From NCBI RefSeq assembly GCF_025947365.1, contig NZ_CP110012.1:3348001-3412000 (forward strand): a DNA stretch of 64,000 nt, written 5' to 3'. Under the pieces are notes generated by a model. It was not told where the DNA came from. It saw only the letters and a list, made by a program, of their open reading frames with translations, and did not search any database. Below are positions 18,842 through 27,230 of the stretch, piece by piece. Both the position numbers and the translations under genes were made by a program. The number at the start of each line of letters is the position of its first letter. Position 1 is the stretch's first letter. This stretch comes from Flavobacterium sp. N502540. Lineage in GTDB: Bacteria; Bacteroidota; Bacteroidia; Flavobacteriales; Flavobacteriaceae.

Positions 18842-21247
18842 TTAAATTTTAAAGTTAACCCCAAATAAAAAGGTTAGTGGTTTTTGCGGCTGGCCATAAC
18901 CATTGTAATATTCTTTATCAAAGAGATTGTCGATTTTCATGCTCAGTCTGTATTTCGGCTGATCGTAGAACAATAAACCGTCAAAAACGGTATAACCATT
19001 AGAACTGAAAGTATTGGTATCGTTCATGAAAATTTTACTCACATAGTTACCTCCGAAACCAACCCCAAGACCTTCAACTTTACCTTTTAACACACGGTAA
19101 CTCATCCAGAAATTGGCCATTTCCTCAGGAGAATAATCTAGGTTGTTACCAATGATTGCCGCATTTGAAGCTTTTACAAATTTTGCGCTGTTTTTAGTGT
19201 AACCTGCCACTACGTTGAAACCCGGAAACGGATTGGCAATAATTTCGGCTTCAAAACCTTTACTGCTTTTTTCTGCATCCTGAATGCTGTAGGTATTGGC
19301 TCCTTCAATAACATTTCGTAGGCCGTTTTTAATAGCAATTTGGTAATAACTTACCGTGGCTACTAATTTACCTTCAATAAAATTGAGCTTCGTTCCAATT
19401 TCCCATTGATTTGCTTCTTCCGGATCAAAGTTTTCTATACCAGTTTTACCTAAAGCAGGGGCAATGTTCGAAAATCCGTTTTGGATGTTTGCAAATACAG
19501 AGAATTGATCTACCAGTGGTGCATATACAAAACCGGCCTTCCATGCCATTGTATTTTGGTTGAACCAAGGACTGGTGACAACCCCGTTTGTTTTAATGCT
19601 TTTCTGAAAATTGCGGTCAAAACGTAATCCTCCCAGGAAAGTAAATTTTTTGTTGAAAGTGATGGCATCAGACAGGTAAATTCCTAAGTTATTAGTTTCG
19701 GTTTGTGTATTAGCAACCGTTGCATTTACCGTTTTTAATTTGGCATCCCAGGCCTCTTCAGTCATTGGAGGTACAACTCCTGTAGTTACGTCAATCTGAT
19801 CGTATTCGATAAATGGGCCGCGATACAAAGCACGCTGATAATCGTCATACATCGAAGTATAAGTACCACCGACAACAACTTTATTTTCAAATTTTCCAAA
19901 CGTATGAATGCCTGTAAAATCTTGTTGAATTTGATTTGAACCTGCTTCCCGCGGATGGTATTCGATGAAATTTCTTTGCAGCATTTTATCTGTCATCATC
20001 ACCAGTCTGATGTATTTTCCATCCGTATCAATAGACGATGAGGTATATCCGGTTTTTGAAGACCAGTGACTGTTAATTTTATAATCGATTAAAGCTCTGA
20101 AAGTTCTTGAGAACATTTTGGCAGCCATGTTTCTGCTGTGATAAGAAGTCTTAAAATCCCAGTTTAAATCGTCCCATGAATTGTTTTTGGCAATTAGGGC
20201 GGGACTTACCCCTCTGGCAAAAAATAAATTTCGCTCTGTTTTGTACAACTCGGCATCCACCAAAATTGATAAACGGTCGTTTACCTGATAAGAAAAAGAG
20301 GGAGCAATTAAATAATTTTTTTGGAAAACTTCCGGTTGGAAACTTTGCTCAGAATGATAGGCTCCATTGATACGAAACAAAGCGGTTCCGTCATCATTTA
20401 AAGTAGTATTGTAATCTGCCGTCAGGCGATTTAGGTTCCAGCTTCCGGTGGTGTAACTAAGTTCAGTTTTTTGACCATTAAAAGGACGTTTTACAACACG
20501 ATTCACAACACCTCCATAATTGGATATATTATTAAAAGAAGAACCAAAAAATACGGCAGATGGTCCTTTGATTACTTCAATTCTTTCAAAGTTTTGCGGA
20601 TCTATGGGTGCTCGTACATAAGAAACCATTCCGTCACGTAAATAACCGTCAGAACGGAAACCTCTTAAATAAGCAGACACATTTCCGTCATTAGTCTGTA
20701 CATAACCACCACCCGTAATACTTTTCATTGCTGTTGGAAAATCAGTAACCAATTGCTCTTTTAAAAGTTCCTTAGTAACCACCGTGTACGACTGGGGAGT
20801 GTTGATATTGCTTAACGGCAGTCTTGATACAAATTGTGTTTTTTTCTGAGCAAATTGATTTTGACGCTGTGCGGAAACTACCACTTCACGAAGCTGTGAA
20901 TTACTTTCTTTCATGAAAATATTAGGCAAAACCTGATTAGTCAGTGCTACTTTTACAATTAATTCCTGAGATTCAAGTCCCAAAAAAGAAAAGGTTAGAG
21001 TATAGTTTCCAAAGGGAACATTTTTAAATTCGTAATTACCATCCTGATTGGTTTCAACACTCGAATTGAGTCCGCTTAGGGTTACATTGATATGTTCTGA
21101 ATTCACTCCGTCGGCAGAGGTTACTTTTCCTTTAATCGTTGCATTTTCCTGTGCGACAATTGAATTTGAAAAGAAAAATACCATCAAAAAACTGAGCTGT
21201 AAAATCTTACAATAAAGGATATTGTGTTTGTTTTTGGCAAATAACAT
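18842..21247 (-). CDS. TonB-dependent receptor with CarboxypepD regulatory domain
   Basis: An outer-membrane receptor of about 801 residues. The start is taken at MLFAKNKHN (21247); the longer frame to 21292 overlaps the promoter boxes. A signal peptide (about to SNSIVAQ) precedes a carboxypeptidase-regulatory-like domain (ATIKGKVTSADG to ELIVKV, about 35-120). Then come a TonB plug (NTPQSYTVVTKELL, VSAYLRGFRSDGYLRDG, FERIEVIKGPSAVFFG) and a barrel ending LTFLFGVNFKI. Plug features are of the ferric siderophore/FhuA-like class. It is divergent from an AraC regulator, and the PepSY and DUF4198 genes follow, so this is a self-contained metal-siderophore uptake unit. Confidence 0.88.
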   Translation of the reverse strand: MLFAKNKHNILYCKILQLSFLMVFFFSNSIVAQENATIKGKVTSADGVNSEHINVTLSGLNSSVETNQDGNYEFKNVPFGNYTLTFSFLGLESQELIVKVALTNQVLPNIFMKESNSQLREVVVSAQRQNQFAQKKTQFVSRLPLSNINTPQSYTVVTKELLKEQLVTDFPTAMKSITGGGYVQTNDGNVSAYLRGFRSDGYLRDGMVSYVRAPIDPQNFERIEVIKGPSAVFFGSSFNNISNYGGVVNRVVKRPFNGQKTELSYTTGSWNLNRLTADYNTTLNDDGTALFRINGAYHSEQSFQPEVFQKNYLIAPSFSYQVNDRLSILVDAELYKTERNLFFARGVSPALIAKNNSWDDLNWDFKTSYHSRNMAAKMFSRTFRALIDYKINSHWSSKTGYTSSSIDTDGKYIRLVMMTDKMLQRNFIEYHPREAGSNQIQQDFTGIHTFGKFENKVVVGGTYTSMYDDYQRALYRGPFIEYDQIDVTTGVVPPMTEEAWDAKLKTVNATVANTQTETNNLGIYLSDAITFNKKFTFLGGLRFDRNFQKSIKTNGVVTSPWFNQNTMAWKAGFVYAPLVDQFSVFANIQNGFSNIAPALGKTGIENFDPEEANQWEIGTKLNFIEGKLVATVSYYQIAIKNGLRNVIEGANTYSIQDAEKSSKGFEAEIIANPFPGFNVVAGYTKNSAKFVKASNAAIIGNNLDYSPEEMANFWMSYRVLKGKVEGLGVGFGGNYVSKIFMNDTNTFSSNGYTVFDGLLFYDQPKYRLSMKIDNLFDKEYYNGYGQPQKPLTFLFGVNFKI

Positions 21248-21289
21248 ATTATTCTTATTTAGAATGATTAAAAGTTTGATAATTTTACG

Positions 21290-21318
21290 CAAAAGTACAG
21301 CATAGAAATACCGACAAA
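21290..21318 (-). promoter_or_regulatory. Promoter of the second TonB receptor
   Basis: On the minus strand TTTG (21318-21315) precedes TACTTTTG (21297-21290) by 17 bp. It sits in the 110-bp region shared with the divergent AraC regulator, the natural place for the operator. Confidence 0.55.
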
Positions 21319-21357
21319 AGCCGTAAAAGGGATTAAAATAAACGCAAAAGGAATTAT

Positions 21358-22344
21358 ATGAAGAGTCAGTTAAGAAGTGAAATTTATGAAGACGGAGTGC
21401 TGGAAATTGATAATCCGATTCCCTTTAGTGAAATCTTAATTGAAGAGAGAAAAGAGCATGATTTTAATGGCATAAAAGGAGTTTTGACCAGTATTACATT
21501 AAATGGTGTACAAATCGATTTTAAAGATGTCACGATTGAAAAAGATTTCTATTCGGTAGCTGTAGAGCATGATTTTTCGTTTATAAAACTCCATTTTGAA
21601 ATAGAAGGAGACAATGAATACTGCCCGGATAATAAAAAGGAGAAAAGAATCTACATTCCGCAAGGGCATTATAATTTTTTTTATTTGCCGATCATCAAAG
21701 GAAATCTGAATTTCAGAACCCAGAAAAGAAAAACAGTCGAAATAAGTTTCACAACAGATTATCTGGAACAGCTTTTTCATTCTAATTTAAAAGAAGCTAT
21801 TCCTTTATTGGCAGAAGCCATCGAAAAAAAAACAGCTTTCCTCATGTGGGACAAAAGCAGAGCGATATCTCCACAATTGCAAAAGATAATAACCGAAATA
21901 ACAGAATGCAGTTATAGCGGAGTGATTAAAAAAGCTTTCTTAGAATCGAAGGTGGTTGAAATCATTTCGTATTTGTTTACGATAATCAATGAAAACGAAA
22001 ATAAAGAGGAATCGACAGAATTAAGTTCGTATGATTATTCTAAGATTATAGAGTTAGAAATGATTTTAAAAAATCGGTTTAAAGAGAATCACAGTCTTTC
22101 CAGCCTTGCTGCTGATATTGGACTAAACACTTTTAAACTTAAAAAGTATTTCAAGCAAATTTATGGAGTTTCAGTTTTTGCTTATTTGACAAGCATAAGA
22201 ATGGAGTATGCCAAAAAAGTAATTGTCGAAAAAGGATTTCCTATTGCAATTGTCTCTGAAGAGATTGGTTATAAAAATCCACAGCACTTTACTGTAGCTT
22301 TCAAAAAAACGTTTGGATATTTGCCCAGTAAGCTAAAAAAATAA
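21358..22344 (+). CDS. AraC family transcriptional regulator of siderophore uptake (PchR-like)
   Basis: A 328-residue regulator. The N-terminal ~220 residues form the sensor part, with FYLPIIKGNLNFRTQKRKTVEISFTTDYLEQL typical of PchR/YbtA-type proteins. The C-terminal ~100 residues hold two helix-turn-helix motifs: HSLSSLAADIGLNTFKLKKYFKQIYGVSVFAYLTSIRMEYA and FPIAIVSEEIGYKNPQHFTVAFKKTFGYLPS. Relatives bind ferric siderophores and activate the adjacent receptor gene. Here it is divergently placed from the TonB receptor at 18842-21247, which is the expected target. Confidence 0.85.
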   Translation: MKSQLRSEIYEDGVLEIDNPIPFSEILIEERKEHDFNGIKGVLTSITLNGVQIDFKDVTIEKDFYSVAVEHDFSFIKLHFEIEGDNEYCPDNKKEKRIYIPQGHYNFFYLPIIKGNLNFRTQKRKTVEISFTTDYLEQLFHSNLKEAIPLLAEAIEKKTAFLMWDKSRAISPQLQKIITEITECSYSGVIKKAFLESKVVEIISYLFTIINENENKEESTELSSYDYSKIIELEMILKNRFKENHSLSSLAADIGLNTFKLKKYFKQIYGVSVFAYLTSIRMEYAKKVIVEKGFPIAIVSEEIGYKNPQHFTVAFKKTFGYLPSKLKK

Positions 22345-22492
22345 AGAAGAAGTTTCACTTTTGAGATAGTCCGATAAAGTAAATTGTTTTACTTTTAGTG
22401 TGGGAAGGTTTAGTAAAAAAGTAAAAAAATAAAAAAGGGTAGAAGTTACACTTTGAAAGCCTTAATTTTGTATCCAAATTGAAACCCTCCTC

Positions 22493-23653
22493 ATGATTTT
22501 ACCCTTCTTGAAAAAACTGCAGAATTCTCCTAAGGGATTCCGTTTGGCTAATACTGTATTTTTCTTTCTTTCGGGATTTGGATATTCTTCCTGGGTGTCC
22601 CGTATTCCGCATATACAGGCACAATTGCATCTGTCTGAAGCTGAGTTTGGAGCTGTTTTATTTGCCTTTCCGATTGGTCTGATGCTGACCATGCCTTTTA
22701 CAGGAATGCTGTTAAATAAATATAGCAGTCGTTATGTTATGCTGTTGGGAGCCATCATGTTTAATATTGCTCTGGCGTTACCCGGTTTAGCTGCTTTTGT
22801 ATGGCAGTTGGTCGTTATACTTTTAATTTTTGGAGCTTCGAGAAACATTTTCAATTTATCTATTAATGCACAATCACTAGAGGTTCAGAAATTGTATCCA
22901 AAATCAATTATAACCCGTTTTCATGCTGTATGGAGTATCGCTGTTTTTTCGGGAGCAGGCTTGGGTTATGTAATGGTGACACAGCATATTGCACCGGTTC
23001 ATCATTTACTTGGCGTTAGTGTTTTTATGATGGGACTTACCGCTTGCTTTTATCCGATGAGTATCCACAATGAGCCTGTACCGGTAAAAAAGAAGTTCTT
23101 TTCGATGCCGGAAAAAAATCTGATAAAGTTTGCCCTCATTTGTTTTGTGTCTATGGCCTGTGAAAATACCATGTACGATTGGAGTGGTATTTATTTTAAA
23201 AATATACTAAAAGCTTCTCCAAAACTAACCAGCGCTGCCTTTGTCTTTTTTGCAACAGCAGTAACCTTAGGACGTCTGTTTGGGGATTATGGTGTAATGA
23301 AATTTGGTACAAAACGAATTTTGTTTTACAGCGGAGTTTTAATCACAGCGGGTTTTGCGATTTGTTTTGCCCTGCCATATGCTTATCCAACAATTTTTGG
23401 TTATGTCTTGATTGGATTTGGAGTTTCCTGTGTCGTTCCGCTTGTATTTAGTATTGCCGGAAGATCATCCAAATTAAGCAGCGGTTCTGCCTTAACGTCT
23501 ATCTCTACTATTGGTTATCTTGGATTTTTATTGGTTCCGCCTATGGTTGGTTTTATCTCTGAATATTTAAGTATGAAATGGGCATTTTTGATAATGGCGC
23601 TGTTAGGAATACTGATGATTTTTATGGTGAATAAAATCGGGGAGAAGGAGTGA
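22493..23653 (+). CDS. MFS transporter, YbjJ-like
   Basis: A 386-residue inner-membrane protein with 12 predicted transmembrane helices. The start SGFGYSSWVSRIPHIQAQLHLSEAEFGAVLFAFPIGLMLTMPFTGMLLNKYSSR contains the TM2-3 loop region and the N-terminal signature of the YbjJ-like branch of the major facilitator superfamily. A second-half equivalent is seen in LGRLFGDYGVMKFGTKRILFYSG. Substrate is unknown; sugar and drug efflux have been proposed in the wider group. It begins 148 bp after the AraC gene and is probably separately transcribed. It converges with the lipoprotein gene at 23987. Confidence 0.85.
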   Translation: MILPFLKKLQNSPKGFRLANTVFFFLSGFGYSSWVSRIPHIQAQLHLSEAEFGAVLFAFPIGLMLTMPFTGMLLNKYSSRYVMLLGAIMFNIALALPGLAAFVWQLVVILLIFGASRNIFNLSINAQSLEVQKLYPKSIITRFHAVWSIAVFSGAGLGYVMVTQHIAPVHHLLGVSVFMMGLTACFYPMSIHNEPVPVKKKFFSMPEKNLIKFALICFVSMACENTMYDWSGIYFKNILKASPKLTSAAFVFFATAVTLGRLFGDYGVMKFGTKRILFYSGVLITAGFAICFALPYAYPTIFGYVLIGFGVSCVVPLVFSIAGRSSKLSSGSALTSISTIGYLGFLLVPPMVGFISEYLSMKWAFLIMALLGILMIFMVNKIGEKE

Positions 23654-23706
23654 TTTTTGTTGAGGGGCTAAGGTTCTAAGTTGCTAAGGTTCTGAGTTTT
23701 TTTAAA
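23654..23706. repeat. Degenerate 'gctaaggttctgag' tract
   Basis: A purine-rich phrase repeat starts about 10 bp after the MFS stop codon. It contains GGGGCTAAGGTTCTAAG followed by TTGCTAAGGTTCTGAG. The same words recur at 38944, 52262 and 54246. Confidence 0.6.
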
Positions 23707-23790
23707 TTCCGTAGGAATGAAATAGGGTTGTAGCAACGGATTTTAATCCGTTGGAATGGAGAAGGAATTAAAGCTCCTTAGGAACGGTCT
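23707..23790. repeat. REP-like palindromic element, copy 1
   Basis: It starts TTCCGTAGGAATG, then GTAG (23730-23733) directly before a perfect hairpin CAACGGATT/AATCCGTTG (23734-23753), and ends AAAGCTCCTTAGGAACGG. It shares the hairpin and flanks with the array at 31161-31860. The intergenic stretch 23654-23986 contains this copy, copy 2 and the degenerate tract only. Confidence 0.75.
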
Positions 23791-23840
23791 ATTTGGTAAT
23801 GCAAAGTCGCGAAGCCGCAAAGTTTTTTTAATTGGATTAT

Positions 23841-23910
23841 ATTGTAGCAATGGATTTTAATCCGTTGGAATCGAGTAGGTATAACAAATTAAAGTTCCAT
23901 AAGAACGGCC
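23841..23910. repeat. REP-like palindromic element, copy 2
   Basis: GTAG (23844-23847) precedes CAATGGATT/AATCCGTTG (23848-23867), with one mismatch in the stem. AAGTTCCATAAGAACGG forms the tail. It is a partial, more diverged copy of the element at 23707. Confidence 0.7.
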
Positions 23911-23986
23911 CATTTAATAACACAAAGTAGCGAAGTCATAAAGGAAATTGTACTTTGTAACTTCGCAACAAAACTATCTGAAAATA

Positions 23987-24463
23987 TTATTTCTTCGTCA
24001 TTACAAATTTCTCTGAACTTGGTTTACCATTCAAATTCCCTGAAATCTCAGCAGTTAAAGTGTTATTCGCTCCTTTTGTATACGTTATTTTTTGTGGATA
24101 ATCGTGTTTAGGATTTTCAAAAACCAATTGTTTGTCTGATTCAGCAGTAGATTGAAAAGCCACCGGTTTATCATCATTCTGGCCTTTCACCGTAGCGAAA
24201 TAGGTTAAGGTTTCTTCTTTTTGAGATAACACGATGTTTTCGAAATGAATAGTATCTTTTTCTTTAATGAAATAAGAGGCAGCACTAAAAGTACTGTCAT
24301 TTAGTTTTTGCCAATTTTCAGTCAGAATGCCTTCCGGAGATTTGTTTTCCCAGTTTCCTATTAACCAGTCTGCGATTTTGATTTTATCTTTCTCGGCAGA
24401 ATCTTTCTTCTGACAAGAAACAGCAGCAATTAAAAGCACTGAAAGGGTAATTTTTTGAAACAT
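23987..24463 (-). CDS. Lipoprotein, DUF6265-like
   Basis: A 158-residue lipoprotein with signal and lipobox AVSC (acylated Cys at about residue 17). The mature domain starts IADWLIGNWENKSPEGILTENWQKLNDSTFSAASYFI, which is characteristic of the lipocalin-like DUF6265/heme-binding-like families with their WLxGxW motif. It is followed by beta strands ending HDYPQKITYTK. Periplasmic-facing membrane anchoring is inferred. The ligand is unknown. It converges with the MFS gene. Confidence 0.78.
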   Translation of the reverse strand: MFQKITLSVLLIAAVSCQKKDSAEKDKIKIADWLIGNWENKSPEGILTENWQKLNDSTFSAASYFIKEKDTIHFENIVLSQKEETLTYFATVKGQNDDKPVAFQSTAESDKQLVFENPKHDYPQKITYTKGANNTLTAEISGNLNGKPSSEKFVMTKK

Positions 24464-24615
24464 ATCTATAAGTTTTGATGTTAAATGGAAAAGCTAAAGT
24501 ATGAAAAAGAATGGTTTGTTTTAAAAAGTGAGATGTGAAAAGAAAAATGTAATGTGTAAAAAGTGAAAAGCAAAATGGTAACACATTTCACATTTAACGT
24601 CCCACATCTAACATC

Positions 24616-26919
24616 TTACAATTCACAAAGTATAGAGTACACCAATTCTTTTGTTGGTTTCTGATCTTTTAATTTGGCTCGGACATCGTCAAAAGTAACT
24701 TTAAAATCGCAGCCTGATTTGTATTCACTACATCCGTAGGCCGTTTTACCCTTGAGAATTGTTCCCTTTTGACATTTTGGACACGTTAAGGCATCTGATG
24801 CTGTTGTCACTGATTTTGCTTTGGCAGTGGTTTTCTTCGTTTCTAATTTAAGTTTGTAATTTTCTTCAAAACGAATCAAACCTTCAACAGTTCCTTCTTC
24901 GGTTTTAAACCCCTTTATATTTACGGTAGATCCTTTCTGAACCAATCTTAAATATTGATTTTCTGATATTTTTTTCTCTGCAAAAGTATAAGGCAACAGA
25001 AAATCACAGCCCGATTTATAATTACCGCACCCAAAAGCAGATTTTCCTTTTATTAAGGTAGCTTTTTGACATTTTGGACAGGTTTCGGATAAAATCCCCG
25101 CGGCTTTCTTTTTCTCTGCTTTTACAACTGGTTTTTCAACCGTTGCTGCATGCGAAATATTAGCATGTCTGGTTTCGCTTCGTACTTCGGTAACCAAAGC
25201 TTCTACCATGCGTTTCATGTTTTTAATAAAAGCTCCGGCAGTAAAAGTTCCTTTTTCGATATCTTTCAGTTGCTTTTCCCAGGAACCCGTTAGCTCAGCC
25301 GATTTGATAAGTTCGTTCTGAATCGTATCAATAAGCTGAATTCCCGTAGGCGTTGGCAAAACCTGTTTTTTGTTTCGAACAATATACTGACGTTTAAAAA
25401 GTGTCTCGATAATATTCGCCCTTGTTGACGGACGACCAATACCGTTTTCCTTCATCAGTTCGCGCAGATCTTCATCATCGACTTGTTTTCCGGCAGTTTC
25501 CATAGCACGCAGTAAAGTCGCTTCGGTAAACTGGTTGGGTGGCTTGGTTTCTTTTTGCAGAAAAGAAGGTTCATGTGGCCCTTTTTCTCCCACCACAAAA
25601 CTGGGTAACAAATCAGCTTCTCTTTCTTTCGCGTTCGGGTCTTCGAATACGATGCGAAATCCTTTTTTTAAGATCTCTTTTCCGGTGGCTCTGAAAGTTA
25701 CGTCAGCGGCTTTACCAATTACTGTGGTATTGGCTACGAGACAATCATCGTAAAATACAGCAATAAAACGTTTGGTAATAATGTCATAGACCTGCTGCTG
25801 GTTGAATTGCAAATGAGCTTCTATTCCGGTTGGGATAATCGCATGGTGATCTGTAACTTTTTTATCGTTGAAAACCTTTGGTGATTTTTTTATTTTTTTC
25901 TCTAAAAGCGGTTGAGTTAATTCAGCATATTTCGTTAATTTTTGCAGAATCCCGGATACTTTTGGATAAATATCATTTGGTAAAAAGGTAGTATCTACTC
26001 TCGGATACGTGACTACTTTTTGTTCGTATAAAGTTTGTACGATTTTAAGCGTTTCATCTGCCGAAAATCCAAACTTGGTATTGCAGTAGACTTGCAGGCC
26101 TGTTAAGTCAAATAGCTTTGGAGCGTATTCGTTTCCGTTCTTTTTTTCAACCGAAACAATTTCGAATTCACTTTCTTTGACTTTGCTGGCCAGAAGTTCT
26201 CCGTCTTCTTTTTTAAGGAAACGCCCTTCTTCATAACTAAAAAGAGTTTCTCGGTATAAAGTCTGCAGTTCCCAATACGGCTGAGGTTTAAAATTTTCGA
26301 TTTCTTTAAATCGGTCTACTACCATGGCCAATGTAGGTGTCTGTACACGTCCGATAGACAACACTTGTTTGTAACCGCCATGTTTTACGGTATACAAACG
26401 TGTAGCATTCATTCCGAGTAACCAGTCGCCAATGGCTCTTGAAAATCCGGCATAGAATAAATTATCGTAGTTTTCAGAGGGTTTCAGGTTTTCAAAACCT
26501 TCTTTGATAGCTTCGGTGGTTAGGGACGAAATCCACAAACGCTGCACTTCGCCTTTGTAATTCGCCTCGTTCATCACCCATCGCTGAATAAGTTCCCCTT
26601 CTTGCCCGGCATCCCCGCAGTTGATGACCACTTCGGCTTTGTCGAACAGACTTTTTACGATTTTAAATTGCTTTTCGATTCCTGAATTTTGAACTACTTT
26701 GGTTTCAAATTTCTCAGGAAGCATGGGTAAGTTGTTCAAATCCCAGCTTTTCCAGTGCGGTTTGTAATCGTTGGGTTCTTTTAAGGTACATAAATGTCCG
26801 AAAGTGTAGGTTACAGCATAACCATTGCCTTCAAAATAACCATCGTGTTTGGTATTGGCTCCCAAAACGGATGCGATTTCACGTGCGACACTTGGTTTCT
26901 CAGCAATACAGACCTTCAT
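24616..26919 (-). CDS. topB: DNA topoisomerase III
   Basis: A 767-residue type IA topoisomerase that relaxes negative supercoils and decatenates DNA. The Toprim domain starts MKVCIAEKPSVAREIASVLG, with the acidic cluster at INCGDAGQEGELIQRWV. The catalytic tyrosine is Y305 in VVTYPRVDTTFLP. GRPSTRANIIETLFKRQYI lies in the core. Two C-terminal Cys4 zinc-finger-like repeats follow: CPKCQKATLIKGK..GCGNYKSGCDF and CPKCQKGTILKGK..GCSEYKSGCDF. The usual DPDREG triad is changed to DAGQEG, as in the plasmid/TraE-like Bacteroidota branch. It is a single gene; the 311-bp region upstream (26920-27230) holds no gene. Confidence 0.92.
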   Translation of the reverse strand: MKVCIAEKPSVAREIASVLGANTKHDGYFEGNGYAVTYTFGHLCTLKEPNDYKPHWKSWDLNNLPMLPEKFETKVVQNSGIEKQFKIVKSLFDKAEVVINCGDAGQEGELIQRWVMNEANYKGEVQRLWISSLTTEAIKEGFENLKPSENYDNLFYAGFSRAIGDWLLGMNATRLYTVKHGGYKQVLSIGRVQTPTLAMVVDRFKEIENFKPQPYWELQTLYRETLFSYEEGRFLKKEDGELLASKVKESEFEIVSVEKKNGNEYAPKLFDLTGLQVYCNTKFGFSADETLKIVQTLYEQKVVTYPRVDTTFLPNDIYPKVSGILQKLTKYAELTQPLLEKKIKKSPKVFNDKKVTDHHAIIPTGIEAHLQFNQQQVYDIITKRFIAVFYDDCLVANTTVIGKAADVTFRATGKEILKKGFRIVFEDPNAKEREADLLPSFVVGEKGPHEPSFLQKETKPPNQFTEATLLRAMETAGKQVDDEDLRELMKENGIGRPSTRANIIETLFKRQYIVRNKKQVLPTPTGIQLIDTIQNELIKSAELTGSWEKQLKDIEKGTFTAGAFIKNMKRMVEALVTEVRSETRHANISHAATVEKPVVKAEKKKAAGILSETCPKCQKATLIKGKSAFGCGNYKSGCDFLLPYTFAEKKISENQYLRLVQKGSTVNIKGFKTEEGTVEGLIRFEENYKLKLETKKTTAKAKSVTTASDALTCPKCQKGTILKGKTAYGCSEYKSGCDFKVTFDDVRAKLKDQKPTKELVYSILCEL

Positions 26920-27182
26920 TTTTCTCTTTCTTATTCGAAAAGCGAAATTAGCGATTTTTTATAAGAAAGGGGCAAAGGTTCTTGGGAACAAAGCGACAAA
27001 GTTTTTAAGGGTTTGTGCTAAATTTAAATACCAACATTAATATAAGACGTTTGTTTTATTTTTTCATTGTTCTGTTTATCATCAAAATCTGGACTTTCGC
27101 CTTTGAATGTAAGGGCATTGAGATCTTAATTTTTTTATAGTGTGTCAATACTTCATTACAAAAGTGAAACAGCGCTACATAA
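26920..27182. other. Intergenic region, upstream of topB
   Basis: It holds the presumed topB promoter and a degenerate 'ggggcaaaggttcttgggaacaaagcgacaaag' tract (about 26967-27003) of the type seen at other gene ends. No coding potential was recognised. Confidence 0.4.
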
Positions 27183-27213
27183 AAAAAGCGGCAAAAAAAT
27201 CTTGCCGCTTTTT
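27183..27213 (-). terminator. Terminator of the S9 peptidase gene
   Basis: AAAAAGCGGCAA (27183-27194) pairs with TTGCCGCTTTTT (27202-27213), a 12-bp perfect stem with A/T runs on both sides. It lies 17 bp after the stop codon of the minus-strand peptidase gene. Confidence 0.85.
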
Positions 27214-27230
27214 AAATTCTCAGTTATCGT

